From Vibrio sp. MEBiC08052 (GTDB lineage Bacteria; Pseudomonadota; Gammaproteobacteria; Enterobacterales; Vibrionaceae): 64,000 nucleotides of DNA. Location: positions 3,582,660-3,646,659 of the forward strand of contig NZ_KQ947475.1 in the NCBI RefSeq assembly GCF_001506075.1, given 5' to 3'. Of this stretch, positions 29,441-39,567 are shown one piece after another. The notes below the pieces were generated by a model, which worked only from the letters and a program-made list of their open reading frames with translations, did no database searches and was not told the DNA's origin. Numbering within the stretch: the first letter of the stretch is position 1; each line of letters starts with the position of its first letter. The translations under genes were made by a program, and so were the position numbers.

Positions 29441-29610
29441 GTTGGTGTCTCATCTCCTGAAAATCTCGAAACAGGCGGATTTTAGAAGAAAACGGTCAGT
29501 TTTAGAAGGAAAGCCTTGATTGCGGAGAAAGAAACAATCAAGGCTGATTGATGAAGCGGCGCACGGATGAGAAGAGCAGCATGAGCACCGCCGTGACTCA
29601 TGCTACGGAT

Positions 29611-31440
29611 TTACTTACAACCGATAAACCCGCCAGTCTGATGTTCCCAAAGATGCGCGTAAATACCATGTTTGGCGAGTAACGCTTGATGCGTCCCTTC
29701 TTCAACGATTTTGCCTTGATCGAGCACGATCAGACGGTCCATGGCGGCGATCGTTGAGAGACGGTGAGCAATCGCAATCACGGTTTTGCCTGCCATCAAT
29801 TCATAGAGGCTTTCCTGAATGGCGGCTTCCACCTCTGAGTCGAGCGCTGAAGTCGCTTCGTCCAGAATCAGAATCGGGGCGTTTTTCAGCAACACTCGGG
29901 TAATTGCGATGCGCTGGCGTTGTCCGCCGGATAACTTGATACCGCGTTCTCCGACTTGCGCATCATAACCTCGATTACCATGCAGGTCAGAGAGGGTTTC
30001 AATAAATTCATGAGCGTGAGCCTGTCGTGCAGCGCAAATCATCTGTTCTTCAGTCGCTTGAGGATTACCGTAGAGAATGTTTTCACGGATGGAGCGATGA
30101 AGCAGAGATGTATCTTGCGTGACCATACCAATCACACGGCGGAGTGAATCTTGAGTTATCTCATCGATGGCCTGACCGTCAATGCGGATTTGACCGCTTT
30201 CGACGTCATGAAAACGTAGCAGTAGGTTGACCAGCGTTGACTTTCCGGCCCCGGAACGTCCGACAATCCCGACTTTTTCTCCGGGCCGAATATGCAAGTT
30301 TAAATCATTGATGACATTGATATCGGTGCCGTAGCGGAAACGGACGTGATCAAATTCGATCGCACCTTGGGTAATCTGTAACGGTTTGGCATCCGGTTTG
30401 TCTTGAACTGAAATCGAGCGGGAGAGCGAATTCATCCCGTCCACGACGGTACCCATGTTCTCAAACAGTCCGCCGATTTCCCACATGATCCATTTGGACA
30501 TCCCGTTGATCCGCAGTGCCAGCGAAATCGCTACGGCGATGGCACCGACGGTAATGGCTTGCTGTGACCACAGATAAATCGAAATGGCAGAAATAGAAAA
30601 TAGCAGTAGGTAATTGGCGGCTTCAACCGAGATATTAAATCCGGTGACCAGACGCATCTGGCGGTACACTGTGCCGAGAAATCCTTCCATACTCTCTTGA
30701 ACATAGCTTGTTTCCCGGTGATTGTGCGAGAAGAGTTTTACCGTCTGAATGTTGGTGTAGCTGTCAACGAACCGTCCCGTCATGGTTGAGCGGGCATCGG
30801 CTTGGAGTGACGAGACATGTTTGAGCTTCGGTACATAGAAAAACTGGATGCCGATGTAACTGATGAGCCAAAGCAACATGGGGAGCATCAGACGCCAGTC
30901 AGAATCGCCAAGCAGCACCAAAATAGCGGTGAGATAAACACTGACGTAAATAAAGACATCAACCATTTTCATCACGGTTTCGCGAATGGCCAGTGAGGTC
31001 TGCATGACTTTGGTTGCAATCCGGCCGGCAAATTCATCTTGATAAAAAGAAAGGCTTTGTTTGAGCAGGTAGCGGTGTGCCAGCCAGCGAATTGACATCG
31101 GGTAGTTGCCGAGCATCGACTGGTGGATCAACAGCGAATGAATCGCGACAATCAGTGGCATTGCGATTAGGATCAAAACCGTTAGTCCGATCAAAAGCGG
31201 TTGATTATCGGTGAGGAATGTTTCCGGCTGACTGGAAGAAAGCCAGTCCACCAATCGACCCATAAATCCGAATAGGGCGACTTCAATAATGGCGATTGCC
31301 ATACTCAATACAGCGATGATAATTAATGGTTTGATAAATCCCTGAGTGTAATGACGACAAAACGCCCATAAAGTGGCTGGCGGTTGTTGTGGCTCTTCTA
31401 AGGGAAAAGCCTGCGTAAACCCCTCAAATCGCTTAAACAT
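29611..31440 (-). CDS. ABC exporter, fused permease/ATPase (MsbA/MdlB-like)
   Basis: The 609-residue half-transporter has six membrane helices (about 35-330) and a nucleotide-binding domain with Walker A G-R-S-G-A-G-K-S-T, signature L-S-G-G-Q-R-Q-R and Walker B I-L-I-L-D-E-A-T-S-A-L-D followed by the H-loop I-A-H-R-L-S. It is expected to work as a homodimer exporting drugs or lipid-like compounds. There is no partner gene next to it, so substrate is unknown. Confidence 0.92.
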   Translation of the reverse strand: MFKRFEGFTQAFPLEEPQQPPATLWAFCRHYTQGFIKPLIIIAVLSMAIAIIEVALFGFMGRLVDWLSSSQPETFLTDNQPLLIGLTVLILIAMPLIVAIHSLLIHQSMLGNYPMSIRWLAHRYLLKQSLSFYQDEFAGRIATKVMQTSLAIRETVMKMVDVFIYVSVYLTAILVLLGDSDWRLMLPMLLWLISYIGIQFFYVPKLKHVSSLQADARSTMTGRFVDSYTNIQTVKLFSHNHRETSYVQESMEGFLGTVYRQMRLVTGFNISVEAANYLLLFSISAISIYLWSQQAITVGAIAVAISLALRINGMSKWIMWEIGGLFENMGTVVDGMNSLSRSISVQDKPDAKPLQITQGAIEFDHVRFRYGTDINVINDLNLHIRPGEKVGIVGRSGAGKSTLVNLLLRFHDVESGQIRIDGQAIDEITQDSLRRVIGMVTQDTSLLHRSIRENILYGNPQATEEQMICAARQAHAHEFIETLSDLHGNRGYDAQVGERGIKLSGGQRQRIAITRVLLKNAPILILDEATSALDSEVEAAIQESLYELMAGKTVIAIAHRLSTIAAMDRLIVLDQGKIVEEGTHQALLAKHGIYAHLWEHQTGGFIGCK

Positions 31441-31531
31441 AAAGGTCCTTTGGTTGCGGTAATATCTCGGTAAATCACGGAGAAATCGTGTTGTTCTCAG
31501 AGCAGACTGTCACCCTGCGGCGTGGAAGAAA

Positions 31532-31566
31532 ACAATAAGCCTCCATTATAATCATCTTGGGAGGCT
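31532..31566 (-). terminator. Terminator of glgX
   Basis: On the minus strand GCCTCC and GGAGGC pair around a 15-nt loop and are followed by TTATTGTTTTC. It lies just after the glgX stop. The stem is short, so confidence is moderate. Confidence 0.5.
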
Positions 31567-31577
31567 TTCACAGTCTG

Positions 31578-33581
31578 CTACGATCTGGACATTTGCTGAG
31601 ATGAACAATCCTGAGATGCACAATAGAGAATGGCAAAAGACATGGCAGGTTGTAACCGTTCATTCTTGGTGGTGGTGGACATCATTTCAAAGGATGCGGT
31701 ATCACATAAAATTTGCCATACCTGCTGACTTTCGGGGAGAGAAAACCGGGCTGGTGCCTTGGTTCGATTGATCAGGTAAAGAATTTCATCACCAGTATCG
31801 CCGATCCCCAGATGCAGCGACACACTATTGAGTTGGTTCCAGTCGTCCTGAGTCATCAGTGAGCCGTCCACTTTGCGCCAGAAAACACGGTTGGAGTTGC
31901 GTGAGTCGCCACTGAACGCCTGAATAAACGGCACCATATATTTTTCCCGGGCGGTGACGAGTTTGCCCAGCCAATCCTGAAACTGTTGTTCATCCTTGCC
32001 TAACTGCCATTTGAGCCAACTGATTTCGTTATCCTGACAGTAAGCATTGTTATTGCCTTGTTGCGTATGAGACAGTAAGTCGGCAGCCAGTAAATGCGGA
32101 ATGCCAAATGAGAACAGTACCGTGACCATAAAGTTCCGCTTTTGCTGCATCCGGATTTTATTGATCTCGGTATCTTGGGTCGGGCCTTCGATTCCATAGT
32201 TTTCAGAGCGGTTGTCTCCGTGCCCGTCTCGGTTTTGTTCACCATTAGCTTCGTTATGTTTGTGTTTGTATGACACCAGATCTTGGAGTGTGAAGCCGTC
32301 ATGATAAGTAATGTAATTAACCGTCAGTTTGAAAGGCCAGTTTGCGGCGCTGTACAAATCTCGGGAACCCATGATTCGGGTTGCGAATTCTTTGAGATAT
32401 CCCTGATCGCCACGCCAGAAGCTGCGACTGATATCTCTGAGTTTGTCGTTGGTTTCGTTCCAGCCGAACGGAAAGTTACCGACCTGATAACCGTTTGGCC
32501 CAATATCCCAAGGTTCTGCGATTAGTTTGATTTGCTTGAGCACTGGGTCTTGAGCCACGGCTTTAAAAAACGGTGCATCCGGACTGAACGTTTCTCCGGA
32601 TCTGCCGAGGGTTGCGGCAAGATCGAAACGGAAGCCGTCGATGTGATATTCACTGACCCAATAACGAAGTGTATCCATGACCAGATTGAGAGACGTCTGA
32701 TAAGCCAGATCAATCGTGTTGCCACAACCGGTGAAATTGGCGTAAGCATCTTCATGGGTGATGTAGTATTTGGGATCTAATCCTTTCAGATTGAAGATTG
32801 GCCCATCGGCACCACCTTCGGCGGTATGGTTGTATACGACATCCAGAATCACTTCAATACCGGCCTGATGCAGTGTGCGGATCACTGTTTTCAGCTCAGT
32901 GACCGGGTCGTCAATGGCGTAGCGCGGGTCGGGAACCATAAATAGATACGGATTGTATCCCCAGTAATTGACCTGCTGTGTTTCCAACAGGTGAGACTCA
33001 TGCATACACGCAGCGATAGGCAGAAGCTGTAGCGTTTTAATGTGCTGTTTTTGATAAAACGCCATCATTTCCGGGTGAATCAGACCGAGATATTTTCCGC
33101 GCAACTTGGACGGGACATCCGGATGCTGTTGTGTCAACCCTTTCACATGAGTTTCGAATAAAACGGTCTCTTCCCGCGGAATATCGGGGCGAGATGTCCC
33201 CTGCCAGTCAAAGCTGTCATCGACCACCACACATTTAGGCAGTTGAAAGCTCGATTTGATGGTGAACGGAGGTTGATAGCTGAGTGGTCCATCAAGCGAT
33301 TTCGCATAAGGGTCGGAGATATATTGCCACTTTTTTGGGTCTGGTTGCTTGATGAGATACCCATATTTTTGACCGACGCGAATCCCAGGAATATAAGTAA
33401 ACCGGATTCCGGCATATTCACCGTCGAGTGTATATGTGTCGTAGTATCCTTGTTCATTGAATAATGCGAGCCGAATGGACGGGTTACCCGGTGCATAGAT
33501 AGAAAAATTGCATCCGTCGGCATCCAGTGTGGCACCTAAAGGATAAGGTTGAGATTGGACCGTATCGTTCACTTTATGCAT
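31578..33581 (-). CDS. glgX: Glycogen debranching enzyme (GlgX-type isoamylase)
   Basis: The 667-residue GH13 enzyme hydrolyses alpha-1,6 branches of limit dextrins. It has an N-terminal CBM48/isoamylase-N domain (about 10-100), then the catalytic barrel with V-V-Y-N-H-T, F-R-F-D-L-A (nucleophile Asp), A-E-P-W-D (acid/base Glu) and Y-H-D-G-F-T. No other glycogen genes adjoin it. A small stand-alone CBM48-like protein is encoded at 57044. The region upstream (33582-33966) shows no identifiable regulatory site. Confidence 0.93.
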   Translation of the reverse strand: MHKVNDTVQSQPYPLGATLDADGCNFSIYAPGNPSIRLALFNEQGYYDTYTLDGEYAGIRFTYIPGIRVGQKYGYLIKQPDPKKWQYISDPYAKSLDGPLSYQPPFTIKSSFQLPKCVVVDDSFDWQGTSRPDIPREETVLFETHVKGLTQQHPDVPSKLRGKYLGLIHPEMMAFYQKQHIKTLQLLPIAACMHESHLLETQQVNYWGYNPYLFMVPDPRYAIDDPVTELKTVIRTLHQAGIEVILDVVYNHTAEGGADGPIFNLKGLDPKYYITHEDAYANFTGCGNTIDLAYQTSLNLVMDTLRYWVSEYHIDGFRFDLAATLGRSGETFSPDAPFFKAVAQDPVLKQIKLIAEPWDIGPNGYQVGNFPFGWNETNDKLRDISRSFWRGDQGYLKEFATRIMGSRDLYSAANWPFKLTVNYITYHDGFTLQDLVSYKHKHNEANGEQNRDGHGDNRSENYGIEGPTQDTEINKIRMQQKRNFMVTVLFSFGIPHLLAADLLSHTQQGNNNAYCQDNEISWLKWQLGKDEQQFQDWLGKLVTAREKYMVPFIQAFSGDSRNSNRVFWRKVDGSLMTQDDWNQLNSVSLHLGIGDTGDEILYLINRTKAPARFSLPESQQVWQILCDTASFEMMSTTTKNERLQPAMSFAILYCASQDCSSQQMSRS

Positions 33582-33966
33582 TTAGTTTCCCACCCGATTA
33601 TCCTTACTCGTGTTGTTTCTGCTAAAAACGGTTCTAGTAAAAAACTTTGTCGTGCATTGGTCAAGTGTTCGTCACAAAATGTATGTAGATCACGCGAGTG
33701 TCAATAGATTAACGCAAACAAAGGTGACGCACGCTATATATTTTATATACCACAGGATTTGCATTTTTGCTGCGGAAATCGATGAAAGTCCATCAGACGT
33801 GACAAATCTTCAGCATCGATTCTCATCCTTATTTTAGGTAGATATCACTTTGTGAGGAAAATGATTCGCGTCATTACATCCGTTGCTGATATTCTTTTTG
33901 ATATGGGAATCGTCAGGCATCAAAGTTTGAATGCTCTGCTTTGCAACCAACCAGAAATAGGCATGA
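33582..33966. other. Divergent intergenic region, glgX to Sel1-repeat gene
   Basis: About 385 nt between divergent genes. It must contain both promoters, but I see no clear operator, repeat or RNA gene; short open frames on the plus strand lack ribosome sites and coding character. Confidence 0.4.
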
Positions 33967-35157
33967 ATGAATATTATCGGATTTTTAATGGGACTGGCTG
34001 GTCTATCACTGATTTTATTGGTGTCCTGGATGATGGTCCTCTCGGTAAAACAAAAGCGGCTGGAAGCTGAACGTCAAGCTCGGGAAAGTTCAGATCGCCG
34101 TGCGAGAGAACAAGCTGTAGCAGAAGACCGGAAAGAGCGTCAGAGAAAAGCTGAGGAAGGCCATATTCCGACCATTCTCTATTTGGCTAAAGAAGCTGAG
34201 AAACGCGATCTGCGGGAAGCATTATTTTGGTATGAAAAAGCAGCGTCGCTAGAAAATATCACCGGGATGTATGGTGTTGTGCGAATTTGTCAGCGTTCCC
34301 GCAAGGATACGGTGCTGGAAGAAAAAGCTAAATTCTGGCAAATATATATTCGCGGCATGGAAGGGGATTTGCATTCACTTTGCGAGACAGCGAAGGCCTA
34401 TTTCGCTGGTCTGGGGATTTCGGTGGATATCGACAAAGGTGTTCAGATTCTTGAAAAGGCCGCGATGACAAACTTCATTCCGGCCCAACTGATTTTGGGA
34501 GATTGGTATGTCTCCCGCGACAATCCGGTCCCGAAGCCTGAAGATGCTTGTTTTTGGTATGCCAAGGCAGCCAGACTCGATAGCTCGGAAGGGATGATGA
34601 AATTAGGCTTGAGTTATCTCAAAGGCAATGGCGTGAGCCAGGATCATCGTAAAGGCTGCTACTGGCTGGAATGTGCCGGAGAAAGAGGCAATGCCGAGGC
34701 GATGTATCATGCCGGGAAAGCGTGGATGGATCATGGTGCGTACGGTAATTCGGTGGCTTATATCTGGCTATTTTTATCAGCGCATTGTGGTTATGAGCCG
34801 GCAAAAGGGATGCGGGATGATGTTGGCAGCCGCCTTGGGGTTGATTCGATTGTACTGTTACAAAGTTTTGCCAAACCATTGTTGAAAAAAATCCATGCAG
34901 GAACGATCGGGAAGCATCTGATTATCCGGGCTTTCAATAAGTTATATAAACGCAATGTGCCGATTCCCCAACGTGAATATCCTGATGATGACTTTCCGTC
35001 AACTGATGATAGTGATGCATTGGTTGCAGAAATGGAGGAGTTGTTGCCTGGAACGCATGACGATACGACAAGTGGTGAAGCACAAGCGGACGCTGAAAAA
35101 GATGCCGGTGAGGAGAAAAACCTCAAACTGGACTTTACCGATAAGCATATGCACTAA
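33967..35157 (+). CDS. Membrane-anchored Sel1-repeat protein
   Basis: The 396-residue protein has one N-terminal membrane segment (about 4-26), a highly charged coiled-coil linker (30-65), and several Sel1-like/TPR repeats (about 65-290; typical phrases are A-L-F-W-Y-E-K-A-A, A-C-F-W-Y-A-K-A-A-R-L and G-C-Y-W-L-E-C-A). An acidic low-complexity tail follows. Sel1 repeats mediate protein contacts. Function is unknown; it is a single-gene unit ending at a strong bidirectional hairpin. Confidence 0.8.
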   Translation: MNIIGFLMGLAGLSLILLVSWMMVLSVKQKRLEAERQARESSDRRAREQAVAEDRKERQRKAEEGHIPTILYLAKEAEKRDLREALFWYEKAASLENITGMYGVVRICQRSRKDTVLEEKAKFWQIYIRGMEGDLHSLCETAKAYFAGLGISVDIDKGVQILEKAAMTNFIPAQLILGDWYVSRDNPVPKPEDACFWYAKAARLDSSEGMMKLGLSYLKGNGVSQDHRKGCYWLECAGERGNAEAMYHAGKAWMDHGAYGNSVAYIWLFLSAHCGYEPAKGMRDDVGSRLGVDSIVLLQSFAKPLLKKIHAGTIGKHLIIRAFNKLYKRNVPIPQREYPDDDFPSTDDSDALVAEMEELLPGTHDDTTSGEAQADAEKDAGEEKNLKLDFTDKHMH

Positions 35158-35200
35158 CATCGTATTATCACAAGACGGTCAGCTCATCAATATTGATAGG

Positions 35201-35232
35201 CGCTATCCTGCCCTCATGTGGGCAGGATAGCG
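35201..35232. terminator. Bidirectional hairpin between Sel1-repeat gene and sstT
   Basis: Perfect 13-bp arms (CGCTATCCTGCCC at 35201-35213 and GGGCAGGATAGCG at 35220-35232) with a 6-nt loop, placed between convergent genes. The T-runs are weak, but the stem strength and location fit a shared terminator. Confidence 0.7.
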
Positions 35233-35243
35233 AAACGAAAGCA

Positions 35244-36461
35244 TCAGACTGTCTTCTGATGCTCTGCCTGACAGACTGCTGCGGTAAACACAACATCTGT
35301 TGAACTGTTTAGCGCGGTTTCTGCTGAATCTTGAATCACCCCGATAATAAATCCAACCGCAACGACCTGCATCGCTACATCATTGGAGATACCGAAAAGG
35401 CCACACGCCAGCGGGATGAGGAGCAGAGAGCCTCCGGCAACACCCGAAGCGCCACATGCCGAGATCGCTGCAATGATGCTGAGCAGTAATGCGCTCATCA
35501 TATCAACTTCAATCCCCATCGTATTGACCGCAGCCAGTGTCAGAACTGTGATAGTGATAGCAGCACCTGCCATGTTAATCGTCGCACCGAGAGGAATTGA
35601 CACGGAGTAGGTATCTTCATCCAATCCCAGTTTGTCACACAGGTTTAGGTTGACCGGAATATTGGCAGCACTCGAACGGGTGAAAAATGCGGTCACGCCA
35701 CTTTCACGCAGACATTGCAAAACCAGCGGATAAGGGTTACGACGCGTTTTGACATAAACGATCAGTGGATTGACAATCAGAGCGATAATCAGCATTGATG
35801 CCAGCAAGACGGCAAGCAGATGGGTATAGCCCGCAAGTGCCGAAAATCCGGTTGTCGCAAATGTTGAAGCCACCAGACCAAAGATACCGAACGGGGCGAG
35901 GCGAATCACGAAGCGGACAATCATGGCGACACCGTGGCTGAGATCTTCGAGCATCGCTTTGGTCGATGCACTGGCATGGTGTAAGGCTAACCCTAAACCA
36001 ATCGCCCAAGCCAGAATACCGATATAGTTGGCTTGAACAATGGCATTGATTGGATTATCGACAATTTTAAACAGAAGGGTATGAAGCACCTCTGTGATAC
36101 CTTGTGGTGGTGTTGTGCCATCAGCTCCGGCAACTAGTGTCAATGTGGTTGGAAACATAAAACTTAATATCACTGCGGTGAGTGCAGCGGTAAATGTTCC
36201 CAATAGATACAATCCCACAATAGGACGCATAAAGGTATGTTGGTTTCTTTTCTGATTGGCAATTGAAGCCGCAACTAAAACGAAAACGAGAACGGGTGCG
36301 ACGGCTTTCAGTGCACTGACAAAAAAGCTGCCCAGCAAGCCAGCTTTATTGGCAGCTTCGGGAGCGAATGTCGCCAGAAGTGCTCCGAGAACAATGCCTG
36401 CGATGATTTGCAGCACTAAGTTGCCTCGGGCAAAACGAGCGAAGATGTTGTTGTTTTGCAT
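35244..36461 (-). CDS. sstT: Sodium/serine-threonine symporter SstT
   Basis: The 405-residue protein belongs to the DAACS (glutamate transporter-like) family. It has eight membrane helices, the re-entrant-loop serine-rich motif [13 protein letters not shown], and the C-terminal [10 protein letters not shown] and G-A-S-G-V-A-G-G-S motifs characteristic of SstT. It imports serine and threonine with sodium. Single gene, sharing a terminator with the Sel1-repeat gene. Confidence 0.95.
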   Translation of the reverse strand: MQNNNIFARFARGNLVLQIIAGIVLGALLATFAPEAANKAGLLGSFFVSALKAVAPVLVFVLVAASIANQKRNQHTFMRPIVGLYLLGTFTAALTAVILSFMFPTTLTLVAGADGTTPPQGITEVLHTLLFKIVDNPINAIVQANYIGILAWAIGLGLALHHASASTKAMLEDLSHGVAMIVRFVIRLAPFGIFGLVASTFATTGFSALAGYTHLLAVLLASMLIIALIVNPLIVYVKTRRNPYPLVLQCLRESGVTAFFTRSSAANIPVNLNLCDKLGLDEDTYSVSIPLGATINMAGAAITITVLTLAAVNTMGIEVDMMSALLLSIIAAISACGASGVAGGSLLLIPLACGLFGISNDVAMQVVAVGFIIGVIQDSAETALNSSTDVVFTAAVCQAEHQKTV

Positions 36462-36828
36462 ACTAATTCCTGCGATTTAGTGATGGAGGGATGTTGATCG
36501 TCATTGATTTTGGCCGGAGGACGGCTTGTCTCTGTCTCAGATCACATCCAGATTCGAATTATAATATTTCTGAACAGCGGTGATACTAAGCAGCGTGTTG
36601 TGATGCATGCCACCAAAGTCCGGAAAAAGTCATATTATAGTGACAAAATGATGTGTCTAGAATTAATTAGATTTCAGGCAGGAAAATTGCTGCTTGAGGG
36701 TGGGGATGGATGATTTTGTTGCAATTATTGATTTTTTGTGACTAAAAATGTTGTAACATGTTAGCTTTATTTTTATGTATTTGGTGGGGAAGGGCGACTT
36801 CCCCAAACCGTTATGATCCCGTGATACG
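36462..36828. other. Intergenic region between sstT and the DUF368 gene
   Basis: About 367 nt. A hairpin GGGGAAG (36786-36792) / CTTCCCC (36798-36804) lies ~25 nt past the DUF368 stop and may act as its terminator, though the T-run on the minus strand is poor. The remainder should hold the sstT promoter; no operator is recognised. Confidence 0.45.
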
Positions 36829-37749
36829 CTATTTTTGTGAGGGACTGGCAAACTTGTCGAGCGCCAGAACCAGGATAATTGCGCTACACATCATCACGAT
36901 TGCCAGAAACAGTTGTGCAGATTGAGATGTGAGTTGCTCATACGCCATCGGCGACAGATTGTGTTGTACCAGCGGGACTTGCTCACCATGAGAATTGGTG
37001 CGCCAAGTCAGAGTTTCTTTCCACGGCCAGATCTTCGGTAATGTGCCGACCATGAGCCCTGTCAGAGCTGACAGTGTAATATTCCGGTGATGTTTCAGTA
37101 ACCAAGAGAGTAAGTGAGAGAAACTGAGTAACCCTGCAACACACCCGATTAGAAATACCATAAGAATATCGATTTGCATGGCTTTCACCGCATCAAGGAT
37201 CGGTGCATACATCCCAAGTAGCAGCAGAATAAAACTCCCTGAAATTCCCGGCAGAATCATGGCGCAGATCGCGATACACCCGGCAATAAAGACATTCAGG
37301 AGTGAAGGTTCTAAGTTCAGCGGTTGTAATACCGTGATGGTATAGGCGAGCGCTAGCCCAGCCCCCCATGCGACAAGATCCAATAAGCGTTTCTGTTCAA
37401 TTTGTCTGAAAATATGGTAGACGGAAACCAGAATCAGGCCGAAAAAGAAAGACCAAAGCGGGATGGGATGCGTGTCCAGTAACCACGAGATCAGTTTGGC
37501 CAGCGTGAGAATACTGACAAAAATGCCGCCGAACAGACTCATTAAGAAGAGCGCATTGATGTGACGCAATGTGGCAGCTACGCCATGTTGGCGTAGGTAG
37601 GAGATTAGTCTGGGATTAATACGACGAATACTTTCCAACAGTTTGTCATAGATACCGGTAATAAAAGCAATTGTGCCACCGGAAACACCCGGCACCACAT
37701 CAGCGGCTCCCATGGCGAGGCCTTTCAAGAAAGTGATGAAATAATTCAT
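36829..37749 (-). CDS. popT: DUF368 undecaprenyl-phosphate translocase (PopT-like)
   Basis: This membrane protein of ~306 residues has about eight helices and two related re-entrant motifs, V-V-P-G-V-S-G-G-T-I-A-F-I and I-L-P-G-I-S-G-S-F-I-L-L, the inverted-repeat hallmark of DUF368. The family recycles the cell-wall lipid carrier undecaprenyl phosphate across the inner membrane; a Vibrio cholerae member was reported to do so. Start at 37749 (MNYFITFLKG) fits the family's N-terminus; ATG 37782 would add 11 residues. It is divergent from the Qrr RNA gene. Confidence 0.88.
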   Translation of the reverse strand: MNYFITFLKGLAMGAADVVPGVSGGTIAFITGIYDKLLESIRRINPRLISYLRQHGVAATLRHINALFLMSLFGGIFVSILTLAKLISWLLDTHPIPLWSFFFGLILVSVYHIFRQIEQKRLLDLVAWGAGLALAYTITVLQPLNLEPSLLNVFIAGCIAICAMILPGISGSFILLLLGMYAPILDAVKAMQIDILMVFLIGCVAGLLSFSHLLSWLLKHHRNITLSALTGLMVGTLPKIWPWKETLTWRTNSHGEQVPLVQHNLSPMAYEQLTSQSAQLFLAIVMMCSAIILVLALDKFASPSQK

Positions 37750-37852
37750 TGAGTCAATCAAATATAAAGAGTTATCGGGCATTCAGTATATCGAATTCTG
37801 ATCGAGATCCCCATAGGCTTTGCAAAATCGGTGTTTGAATGCTGTTTGCTTT

Positions 37853-37885
37853 TTGCAAGATGAAGATATTTTTTGCAAAATGCAA
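37853..37885 (+). promoter_or_regulatory. LuxO binding sites upstream of qrr
   Basis: TTGCAAAATGCAA at 37873-37885 matches the LuxO consensus TTGCA-W3-TGCAA perfectly. A weaker half-matching copy TTGCAAGATGAA starts at 37853. They sit about 80-130 nt upstream of the sigma-54 promoter, a normal distance for a bacterial enhancer-binding protein. Confidence 0.85.
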
Positions 37886-37960
37886 TTTATTTATTCATGT
37901 GAATGCATTTAATAGCTAACTATATCGTTTAGTTCACTGTATTTAATGATTATTTTAAGT

Positions 37961-37976
37961 TGGCATGGTGTGTGCA
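37961..37976 (+). promoter_or_regulatory. Sigma-54 promoter of qrr
   Basis: TTGGCATGGTGTGTGCAT contains GG (37962-37963) and GC (37974-37975) separated by exactly 10 nt, the sigma-54 -24/-12 signature. The predicted start (12 nt after the -12 C) falls on the first base of the Qrr 5' hairpin. Confidence 0.88.
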
Positions 37977-37986
37977 TTATTAACAA

Positions 37987-38087
37987 TGACCCTCTAAACC
38001 GAGGGTCACCTAGCCAACTGACGTTGTTAGTGAACCCTGTTGTTCACATTGATTGTGCCAAGTGCAGATTGCACTTGGCTTTTTTTT
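37987..38087 (+). ncRNA. qrr: Qrr quorum-regulatory small RNA
   Basis: This RNA of about 100 nt has all four Qrr elements. A 5' hairpin TGACCCTC/GAGGGTCA is followed by the invariant central block beginning CTAGCCAACTGACG, which base-pairs with luxR/hapR-type, aphA and luxO targets with Hfq. A third hairpin GTGAAC..GTTCAC and the terminator GCCAAGTGC (38057-38065) / GCACTTGGC (38071-38079) with eight T complete it. At low cell density phosphorylated LuxO drives sigma-54 transcription. Which of the Qrr paralogues (1-5) it is cannot be decided from sequence alone. luxO is not nearby, so this is one of the unlinked copies. Confidence 0.95.
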
Positions 38088-38285
38088 GCGTGTGAATAAA
38101 CGGTTTTTCAGGCGCTGGTTTTGAGTGAATCAATGTCATTATCCCATCAGTATTTTGATAAACGATATTCATTGGATGAACAATATTGAGAGCAGACGTT
38201 GCCGTTGATATACCTGTTGACATGCGTTCTCATTTTTATCCGGACAGCGTATGATGGGGCTCTTTTGGAAATATAAGTGATCATT

Positions 38286-39467
38286 ATGTTAAATCGGCAA
38301 GCTCATGGCTGGCAGACACCGACTAACTTTTTGTTGATTGTGTCGGTGATTGTTCCGATTGCTTTCTCAAGTTGGATGGCTCTGTTGAACAATTTTGCGA
38401 TTGAAAATGCACAGTTTAATGGTGCTGATATCGGGATTTTGCAAAGTGTCCGTGAAATTCCCGGCTTACTTGCGTTTACTGTCGTATTTATTCTGCCGTT
38501 TATCAAAGAGCAACGATTTCTTGTGGTTGCTTTATTTATGTTGACGATTGGTACCGCGATAACGGGTTTCTTCCCATCGTTTTCTGGACTGCTTTGGACT
38601 ACGTTACTGATGTCGGCGGGGTTTCATTATATGGAAACACTGAAGCAGTCGCTGGCATTACAGTGGATCAACAAAGAAGATACCCCAGAAATGTTGGGGC
38701 GTATGATTTCAGTGGGTGCATTTGCATCGTTACTGACTTATGGCGCACTATGGGTCATGTTAGAAGTGTTTTCGTGGCCCTATCTGTGGGTTTACCTCGT
38801 CAGTGGGGGAATTGCCTTGTTATTGGCTCTGTTTGTCTGGATGACTTTCCCACAATATCAGGCTCATACCATTCAGAATAAGAAGTTACTGCTGAGAAAA
38901 CGTTATTGGTTGTATTACGTTTTGACTTTTCTGAGTGGTGCCCGGCGGCAGATTTTTACGGTATTTGCCGGTTTTCTGATGGTTGAAAAGTTCGGTTATT
39001 CTGCCGCAGATATCACATTACTCTTTCTCATTAACTATGTGTTTAACTTTCTGTTTGCCAAGAGGATCGGCCGGGCCATTGGCAGAATTGGTGAGCAACG
39101 CGCATTGATGATTGAATATCTGGGGTTACTGTTTGTATTTATTGGTTATGCTGTGGTCGAGAATAGCCATTATGCGGCAGGACTGTATGTGATTGATCAT
39201 CTGTTTTTTGCACTGGCGCTGGCGATCAAAACTTATTTTCAGAAAATCGCGGATCCGGCGGATATGGCATCTACAGCCGGAGTTTCTTTTACTATTAATC
39301 ATATTGCGGCAGTGGTCATTCCCGCCTCCTTCGGCTTGATCTGGATGATCTCTCCAGCGATGGTATTCTACCTTGGAGCCGGTTTGGCTTGTCTGTCTCT
39401 GCTATTGTCTCTGAACATCCCCCGGATACCAGCTCCGGGAAATGAAGTCAAAATCTTGCAGTGGTAA
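38286..39467 (+). CDS. MFS transporter
   Basis: About 393 residues with twelve membrane segments arranged 6+6 around a central basic loop (K-K-L-L-L-R-K-R). ATG 38286 is used; a GTG at 38277 would add three residues. Family signature between helices 2 and 3 is not of the classical drug-exporter kind, so substrate is unknown. It starts 200 nt after the Qrr terminator and is transcribed in the same direction, but the terminator should separate them. Confidence 0.8.
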   Translation: MLNRQAHGWQTPTNFLLIVSVIVPIAFSSWMALLNNFAIENAQFNGADIGILQSVREIPGLLAFTVVFILPFIKEQRFLVVALFMLTIGTAITGFFPSFSGLLWTTLLMSAGFHYMETLKQSLALQWINKEDTPEMLGRMISVGAFASLLTYGALWVMLEVFSWPYLWVYLVSGGIALLLALFVWMTFPQYQAHTIQNKKLLLRKRYWLYYVLTFLSGARRQIFTVFAGFLMVEKFGYSAADITLLFLINYVFNFLFAKRIGRAIGRIGEQRALMIEYLGLLFVFIGYAVVENSHYAAGLYVIDHLFFALALAIKTYFQKIADPADMASTAGVSFTINHIAAVVIPASFGLIWMISPAMVFYLGAGLACLSLLLSLNIPRIPAPGNEVKILQW

Positions 39468-39567
39468 TCGTGAGTGGTAGGCCGTGGCGGAAGGGATGAG
39501 TCGCGACCGATAGTGAGACAAGGAGCAGTCTGTCTGTAATGTAAGTTGTCCTTAACTCAACTCTCGG

